14,221 nt of DNA, taken from contig JALLPB010000612.1 of NCBI GenBank assembly GCA_036939975.1, positions 1 to 14,221 on the forward strand, read 5' to 3'. This DNA comes from Cyclostephanos tholiformis. Lineage: Eukaryota; Bacillariophyta; Thalassiosirophyceae; Thalassiosirales; Thalassiosiraceae. A program made the translations under genes and the position numbers. The stretch's first letter is position 1. Each line of letters opens with the position of its first letter. The notes below the pieces were generated by a model. The model worked only from the letters and a program-made list of their open reading frames with translations, did no database searches and was not told where the DNA came from. Shown here piece by piece: positions 9,083 to 14,221 of this stretch.

Positions 9083-9121
9083 CCCCCTATATATACCTAC
9101 CCCCTATTCGTCCCCACCCCC
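9083..9121 (-). other. four G-runs with G-quadruplex spacing, just past the helicase stop
   Basis: The minus strand carries G-runs of 5, 4, 5 and 5 (plus-strand C-runs at 9117-9121, 9112-9115, 9100-9104, 9083-9087) separated by 1, 7 and 12 bases. This meets a relaxed G-quadruplex pattern on the coding strand and in the predicted 3' untranslated transcript. The long last loop makes it non-ideal. Confidence 0.55.
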
Positions 9122-9130
9122 ACCTCTCTC

Positions 9131-11848
9131 CTATTCAACCGTCCTTACAGAAGCCCAAACCTCATCATTCAGAATAGCCATGGAATCGTTTAGTCTCCCC
9201 AGTCTCAACACAACGTCCGCGCAGGACACCTGCTTTGCGATCCCTTCCTCTCTCTTTGTCTCTCTCACATCGATGTCTATTATCCGTAGGTGCAGCAACA
9301 GCAAGCATAGAGCATGAACGGCCAACATGGATTTATTGCCCATTGTGTATCCCTCCATTATACGTTCTCTGTTCGTCTTTACGAATCGAATCAAGCTTGC
9401 TGGCGACGCAGTGTTTCCATTGAAGAAGAATATCAGTCGATCGGTCAGATACGAGCGGTTGATTCGCCCGAGGTTCCACGGGGCTCTCACTTCTCCGGAC
9501 AAATCCCGACAGTATGAACAGAGCCCCCCGCAGGCTACTCGATTGTCTATACTTTCTGGGTTTTCAAAATATTCTTCCATCAAGACATGCTGACACTTCT
9601 GTGGAAGCACTAGAACGTCCAGCACGTCGAACAGCGAGCTCAGCTGTTTCCTCCGATCTGAGGCATTTGACTCTCTCATTACTCTCGAATATATGCTCAC
9701 AAAGCACATGAAAGACAACTCAACCGTATATTTATTCTCACCAGGTTCTCGCGTTTCATCCCGATCAACGCGACCGAATTCCTGAAGAAGCATGTGCATC
9801 GACGGGGGAAATCCCAGACGGTACGAATTGTGACAATTGATGCTGCTGACACCACAATTAGCTGCAGAGGTTGCCGGCATGGCAAGCAGCCAAGGAAGGA
9901 CAATCAAGTCGGCACTGTTCTCGCCCACAGCAATGTCGTCATCCAGGTCAGCATTACAGAAAGCCTCCATCAGCATCATCTTCTGCTTTATTCCGTCGTC
10001 GCCTGTCAGTGAGATCACTTCGCCGGTAATTTTGTGACTCGCCAACACTGATTCGCACATCGGAACAAGCGAGTCAATCGCCTTCCGCTTCGAGTTGGTG
10101 TAGACCAGCATCTGGGAGCATTGTGTCTTGCCGTAATCCGAAGCCATACTGCATTTTATTTCCGCATGGGGGCTTCCACTGATGCCAACCGTGAAACCTA
10201 TACAGCGACGATCAAGACGCAACCACATAACTTTGTCTGGATGTCGTTTCAACAAACCCGTCAAAGTTTGCTGATCAGATAGTCGAAATGTTGCCAACAT
10301 ACACACAATTGAACATTTCTCTGGCATCAGATTGTGCAGCATCATGAGATTTTGTGCCGCCGACACGAATTCGGGACGAAAACGTCTCCCGTCCTGCTCG
10401 ATTGCATGCGCCTCATCTATACAAAGAAGGTGAAGGTATCCCCGTCGTGCCACTCGTTCCAACTGCTTCAACCAATGCGATTCCATCTGCAGTGCACGCG
10501 GTGACACATACAGAATTATCGTGCAATGGTTCGCTTCCAACTGATGAAGTGAGTTCAGCCGTTTACTCAACTCCCTCGACGATTCCGTGTTCTGCTCGTC
10601 TAAGTGATAAGCTTCAACATAGTGGTTGGCGTTTCTTGACTTAGTGACCTGATCGCTGCCAAGCCCAATCAATGGAACAAGTATGACTGTGACCCCAGAC
10701 TTTAGTGTCCCCACCGTCAGTGGAACAGCAGATTTTCCGCATCCAGTTTTGGCAATAAGATACAGTAACGTATTTGGAGTGAATGCCAGTAGTCGAATAG
10801 CATCAATTTGAAAATCACGAGGATTTGATATACCCCACACGTTTCGCATGTTGTCCCGTATGATTCTATCCGTCATGCTATCCGATATGTCCGTATTCAT
10901 TGATTCAGGAATGAGGGCACTGGATGCTTCATGATGAGCAACGTATTCATTGTAGCGCCGTTTCCAAGTTGGCACAGTGTAGACATATTGCATGTTCAGC
11001 GAGCGATGCAGATTCTCACTTAGGTGTTGTTGACGGACACGCATGATTGTGTCGAAGTAGGATGCGGCCATTAATATAAGCGCTCGATTCCGTTCCTTTT
11101 TAGCCAGAGCCTTTTTCCTCTTCGTCAAAATTGATATCGAGAGGAATAGATTACCACGTTTGAACAGGTCAGATAGCGCCAATTTGTTGAACGACTTCTG
11201 ACCTGCGTTGCCTAATTTTTTCAGACCATCAATGGCATTTTGTGAGAGCCGTCCACCATCAATGTCATCAAACCTGTCCGAGGCGTCATTGTCACTGTCG
11301 GAATATGCATTCGAAAGATTTGGCATATCCACGGAACTGGCCATTGATTGGAAATCATTCTCAGTTACAGTGCTACTGATGCTATCATCATCAGCAGCAA
11401 TGCCTGATTCACTGACAGGCACTGTATTCACATCTGTTCCATTAATCCTCTTGTGTAACGCTTGCTCCCAATCATCATATTCCACTGTGGTCCTGTCTTT
11501 GTCCTTTGCAGTCCCAACGTTTGTTGCAGGGACTATGTACTGCCAAAAGTACGTTGCCGTCATCGACGTTGCATTGTGATTCTGAAAAATACCCGACGCA
11601 CATAGAATCTCTTCAATTTTTTGCACATCGTCGGCTGTGTTAGCCATATATCGGGATTCGCGATTAACTTTGGGGAGACCGTAAAGTTCAGAGGCACACT
11701 TCGTCGCCGCCATAACATGCCCAGATCGCTTGCAAGTTACATCGAGATAAGGATTTGCTGGGGATTTCTGTATGTACATGTTATACATTTCATTCGCCTC
11801 ATCGAACGCCACACACTTGCCGGATGGCATAACACAGAAATTATTCAA
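9131..11848 (-). CDS. RecQ-family DNA helicase domain, 3' part of a fused element protein (905 codons)
   Basis: The longest frame of the window; its first codon is TTG directly after a TGA in the same frame, and the first ATG is codon 7. Helicase motifs appear in order: DFQIDA (345-350), Walker A AKTGCGKS (366-373), Ia LVPLIGLGSDQ (390-400), DEAH (478-481) followed by the RecQ-like RRFRPEF (488-494), III LATF (518-521), IV LVYTNSKRK (581-589), V ATSAANCGVSS (659-669), VI QEFGRVDRD (689-697). A zinc site follows (C752, C773, C777, C780), as in the RecQ C-terminal domain. Such enzymes unwind DNA 3' to 5' using ATP. Before the helicase lies an acidic, Ser-rich linker (~150-200). Residues 1-60 look like the end of the upstream domain, so this is probably not an independent gene. 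No HRDC domain is evident. Every main motif is preserved over 2.7 kb without a stop, so the inactivation is recent or reinitiation occurs. Confidence 0.82.
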   Translation of the reverse strand: MNNFCVMPSGKCVAFDEANEMYNMYIQKSPANPYLDVTCKRSGHVMAATKCASELYGLPKVNRESRYMANTADDVQKIEEILCASGIFQNHNATSMTATYFWQYIVPATNVGTAKDKDRTTVEYDDWEQALHKRINGTDVNTVPVSESGIAADDDSISSTVTENDFQSMASSVDMPNLSNAYSDSDNDASDRFDDIDGGRLSQNAIDGLKKLGNAGQKSFNKLALSDLFKRGNLFLSISILTKRKKALAKKERNRALILMAASYFDTIMRVRQQHLSENLHRSLNMQYVYTVPTWKRRYNEYVAHHEASSALIPESMNTDISDSMTDRIIRDNMRNVWGISNPRDFQIDAIRLLAFTPNTLLYLIAKTGCGKSAVPLTVGTLKSGVTVILVPLIGLGSDQVTKSRNANHYVEAYHLDEQNTESSRELSKRLNSLHQLEANHCTIILYVSPRALQMESHWLKQLERVARRGYLHLLCIDEAHAIEQDGRRFRPEFVSAAQNLMMLHNLMPEKCSIVCMLATFRLSDQQTLTGLLKRHPDKVMWLRLDRRCIGFTVGISGSPHAEIKCSMASDYGKTQCSQMLVYTNSKRKAIDSLVPMCESVLASHKITGEVISLTGDDGIKQKMMLMEAFCNADLDDDIAVGENSADLIVLPWLLAMPATSAANCGVSSINCHNSYRLGFPPSMHMLLQEFGRVDRDETREPGENKYTVELSFMCFVSIYSRVMRESNASDRRKQLSSLFDVLDVLVLPQKCQHVLMEEYFENPESIDNRVACGGLCSYCRDLSGEVRAPWNLGRINRSYLTDRLIFFFNGNTASPASLIRFVKTNRERIMEGYTMGNKSMLAVHALCLLLLHLRIIDIDVRETKREEGIAKQVSCADVVLRLGRLNDSMAILNDEVWASVRTVE

Positions 11849-12475
11849 TCACATGATCTCTCGATACATGGGAGATACAACCGTCTCGTCATAATATGTT
11901 TCAATGAATTCGCATTGCTCCGTCAAGTACTGGTTTTTCTTCGCGATGTGCCAGGGTCCAAGCCAATCACAACTCTCCTTTTCCATTAACCAAGTGTCGT
12001 GCTTTTTTGTACCAGATCTACCTCGCAAGTAACTCCGGACAGTTTTAACGTAGAGCGCAACGAGTCGCGAGGGTTCATGGGTGGACTCTTCCCATTCATC
12101 CGTGAAGAGCACGTAGTGTTCTACCAATGAAACCATTTTGTCGATGTTGGGTGTATCAACATTATATTGCCTATATGTAGTGAAGTGATGAGACTGGACG
12201 AACACCCGTAACATTAGCCTCTCGCATGATTTGAAAAGCTTGATGGCAAAATTCTCGTGCTTTTGAAAGTTGCGTTTCACCGGATCCCCTCCAATGCGTT
12301 TATCGCCGATGCCCACAAGAATGGCTTGCATGAAGCCACCGAAGAATATGCTATATATAACACCCAATTGATGCATCGATTGATGGAAATGCCCACGTTG
12401 GACGAAGACAGAAGATGTATGCATGCCCGATATGGTGGCGGGATTGCCTGATTCACATATGTTATATTGGCAACT
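11849..12475 (-). pseudogene. transposase-like domain, third frame segment
   Basis: This frame is open from 12475 down to the TGA at 11849-11851 and is in register with the helicase frame that follows immediately. The coding-like part starts near 12415 and includes RGHFHQSMHQLGVIY, a spaced Phe-His...Met...Leu-Gly pattern, then GGDPVKRNFQKHENFAIK and a helical region with several Trp, Glu and His. I associate the FHxxMxxLG pattern with DUF6589-type element proteins, whose catalytic fold resembles a DDE nuclease; this is from memory. The upstream end overlaps the preceding frame (which ends at 12277), so a frameshift lies within 12280-12475, most likely before the FHQSM motif. The TGA probably arose by point mutation. 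Confidence 0.55.
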
Positions 12476-12741
12476 TCAGGTGCTCGCACTGTTCCCTTGA
12501 ACGAAATAAGCTCCCACGCAATCCTTGGCCATGGTAAACCCTGTTGCATTCCGGTCACCTCAAAAAATACAGTGGAATCGGAAAGATATCCATTCTCCAA
12601 TAACGGAAATATATACGCGTTTGGAACCCCCATCAAAACAGTCTCGTAAGCATCCACGAAACAACTGGATTCCACTCGGAACAAATACCGGATGGAGAGC
12701 GCAACACAGCACCGATCGGCAACAAAATCGCTTTGTCGCGC
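12277..12741 (-). pseudogene. transposase-like domain, second frame segment
   Basis: This frame is open between a TAA at 12744-12742 and its stop at 12277-12279. The protein-like part runs from about FVDAYETVLMGVPNAY through VFFEVTGMQQGLPW, RIAWELISFKG and VANITYVNQAIPPPYRA (roughly 12660-12430), and then turns into a shadow frame. It continues the protein carried in another frame upstream and is itself continued in a third frame. Moving from one frame to the next needs one base to be read twice each time (net -1). I recognise no motif unique to this stretch. Introns instead of frameshifts are possible but would remove protein-like sequence. Confidence 0.5.
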
Positions 12742-14221
12742 TTAACTAAATAGGCAACAGCACGGTGATATATAGAAGAGCTACCACCAGTTTGGATCTT
12801 CTTGGAAATCAATTGTTGAAAATTATCGAGAGCCAGTGATGCAGTCATCTGGTTTGATATGAGGTTTGTTATTCCAGGGAGGGATTTGGAGCACATTTGA
12901 TCGAGGCGTGACAGTGCTACATGAATATTCGTTCCGCTGCCATGTAGAGGATGCTGCGGCAATCGCATGCTCTTGCCCTTAACATAATGGGCAAGCGGAG
13001 CAACAATTGACCAATACCCTAGATTTTTCTGACTGCGCAGACAATGCATTGCTAAAAAGAACTCCCTGACAGCACATTCTTTTCTACCCAAGAAATATTT
13101 ATCCTCATTCTCCCCATCTACATCACTTTCATCGCCACCGTTGTTGTCGTCCGCATGATTCGAATCGACATCGGAATCACTCTGATCAAATGCATCCGCT
13201 TCCCCGCAAAAATCGGTAGTAATTTGAGCGTCGAATGACAAAGAGAGAGCAACACGATCTCCGCGTGCACGTGAACTGGATACCGTCAAAGCAAATACCG
13301 AATGAATGTAGGGAAACAATGTCACAAATTTGTCATACAAAGCCAAGAAATTGTTACGTCCAACGATATAATCATTCAGGTGAGTGAATGTGGTGTAATG
13401 ACGTTCAAAGCCCCGCCGATACAGATCGTCGACCATGAATGAAAATGCGGCAACATTGGCATAGTTCAACTCATTCTTAATTCCCCCAAAATGTTCCAAC
13501 ATGACATCACCAAAGGACCTCGACATGAGAGTAGACGCTAATGCCGTTGCATCGGACATTGCGCGTTGCGTTGACAAGGCGCGTTCCATGGCAACAGCCT
13601 GTATGTTTGCCTGGCGCTGAGCGGCGAATCCCTCGGCGTGATAAAATTTCCACAACGTCTCGACTGTGGAAAAGCGGCAGCCTTTAATGGCCTCGATCAA
13701 CCGAAGGAAAGGACCAACCAAATTCTCCGGTCGGCTGGCATTTGGGAATACAATCCTGGAGTTCAGACACGAAGGATTCATGTCATTACCATTTCCATCG
13801 TCAACGGGGGAGGTGAGGCGATGGACCTCTAAAAACGTTATGTCTTTGAACTGGAGCAGGACAGAGCGCGCTCGCGAGTAGTTGCAGACCACCACATTGA
13901 TTCCAGCGCTCTGACTCCACACCAAATTGATCTGGGATTTGTCAGGAGATTCCATCGCGAACAGGGCGCGCTCGGCATAATTCGAGACGCGTACACGATA
14001 CTGCAATGCAATCGCACCGTCACGCTGTAGACGGTGCGAACGGGTGCATTCGTCAATGTAATGCTGGCATTCACGGGAGTCACGCATCCAAGCACACGAT
14101 GCTTCGATGATGCGCTCGAATGCCCTGGAGTAGTATTGATGGCGTGCTTGGACAACCGATGAAGTTGTCCTCGATGTCGGAGGGATCACAATGATGATGG
14201 ATGCCCCAGCACTTAGTTCTA
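12633..14221 (-). pseudogene. transposase-like domain, first frame segment (5' end outside window)
   Basis: Open from the right edge (14219) to a TGA at 12633-12635, at least 528 codons. No ATG marks a start; the first listed methionine-equivalent is a GTG at 14189 and the frame continues upstream of it, so the N-terminus is missing. Numbering from 14189: a helical, His/Arg-rich region (1-300), an acidic Asp/Asn/Ser linker (333-365), then a conserved-looking block with GYWSIVAPLAHYVKG (391-405), LPGITNLISNQ (437-447) and LDNFQ (453-457). An Asp-Asn-Phe pattern after a Ser/Ile-rich helix recalls DUF6589 proteins, where the Asp is a candidate catalytic residue. This comes from memory and is not verified. 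The last ~30 codons overlap the next frame, and a frameshift falls between 12636 and 12741. Confidence 0.55.

Larger units (their letters stand above)
8590..9130. promoter_or_regulatory. upstream region of VDE and downstream flank of the helicase unit
   Basis: 541 bp without a supportable gene. The left part (about 8590-8830) should carry the VDE promoter; a small inverted repeat AGACGC/GCGTCT lies at 8720-8740. An undetermined base is at 8835. From roughly 8870 the composition changes and contains an imperfect hairpin, C-runs and an alternating TA stretch (8088-type TATATATA at 9088-9095). The boundary between host DNA and the element probably falls somewhere in 8830-8990 but I cannot place it. 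Confidence 0.4.
9131..14221 (-). mobile_element. degraded helicase-bearing mobile element, partial (right end outside window)
   Basis: One minus-strand coding unit of at least 5.1 kb with no host-like gene: an N-terminal part with transposase-like motifs followed by a RecQ-type helicase, interrupted by two frameshifts and one in-frame stop. All pieces are collinear and adjacent, with frames overlapping rather than separated by spacers, as expected for a recently broken single gene. The leading frame is still open at the window edge (codon 14219-14217), so the start is missing. I found no terminal inverted repeats or target-site duplication because at most one end is present. The mobile-element reading rests on gene content and decay, not on ends. 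The alternative is a degenerate host or viral-derived helicase gene. Confidence 0.6.

Noticed and set aside
9088..9095. TATATATA as a promoter TATA box
   Set aside because: It lies downstream of a stop codon with no plus-strand gene starting to the right within reach; minus-strand use would point into the non-coding flank and away from the VDE start by ~500 bp.
9083..9121. Degenerate telomere repeats
   Set aside because: C-runs followed by TA resemble CCCTAA-type repeats at first glance, but there is no regular unit and no repeated CCCTAA.
11208..11579. 123-residue plus-strand frame opposite the helicase linker
   Set aside because: Antisense shadow of the Ser/Asp-rich linker; no motif.
1..14221. 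tRNA, rRNA or CRISPR features
   Set aside because: No cloverleaf-like sequence, ribosomal sequence or regularly spaced repeat was seen on reading both strands; no search program was run.

Overview
The window looks like nuclear DNA of a photosynthetic stramenopile, most likely a centric diatom. Three things point there: a violaxanthin de-epoxidase with a bipartite plastid pre-sequence carrying the diatom-type SSFAP motif; compact genes with short introns (69 to 113 nt); and an exostosin-type glycosyltransferase and a secretory lectin-like protein of kinds common in diatoms. The species cannot be fixed from the sequence alone. One base is an N (8835).

Left two thirds (1-8589): five ordinary, closely packed nuclear genes, four of them with introns that I reconstructed from splice sites and reading phase. 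(1) 2605 to 270, minus: a five-exon, 672-residue, five-pass membrane protein with a serine-rich tail. (2) 3003-3863, plus: a two-exon, 258-residue type II membrane protein with a three-fold beta-trefoil (ricin-B-like) luminal domain. Genes 1 and 2 are divergent, and their shared upstream region holds a 56-bp tandem duplication. (3) 4941 to 4120, minus: a two-exon protein of unknown function whose only intron appears to be of the GC-AG type. (4) 5232-6452, plus: an intronless GT47/exostosin-like glycosyltransferase, divergent from gene 3. (5) 8589 to 6939, minus: violaxanthin de-epoxidase (VDE) in three exons, including a 35-nt middle exon. Gene pairs alternate convergent and divergent. Nothing suggests shared function, apart from genes 2 and 4 both looking like secretory-pathway carbohydrate proteins.

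Right third (about 8900-14221): a very different region, all minus strand, that I read as a degraded copy of a helicase-bearing mobile element. A single long coding unit enters from beyond the right edge and runs to 9131. Its 5' two fifths encode a protein with transposase-like features (an LDNFQ motif, then a GHFHQSMHQLG motif) that reminds me of the DUF6589 group of element-borne proteins. Its 3' part encodes a RecQ-family helicase with all main motifs and a Cys4 zinc site. The unit is broken by two net -1 frameshifts (12636-12741 and 12280-12475) and one in-frame TGA (11849-11851). The first ~60 residues of the helicase frame look like the tail of the transposase-like domain, so the intact ancestor was probably one fused protein. 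Just past the stop codon lie four G-runs on the coding strand with G-quadruplex spacing and a ~60-nt imperfect hairpin. This transposase-like/RecQ fusion and its flanking structures are the most unusual content of the window.
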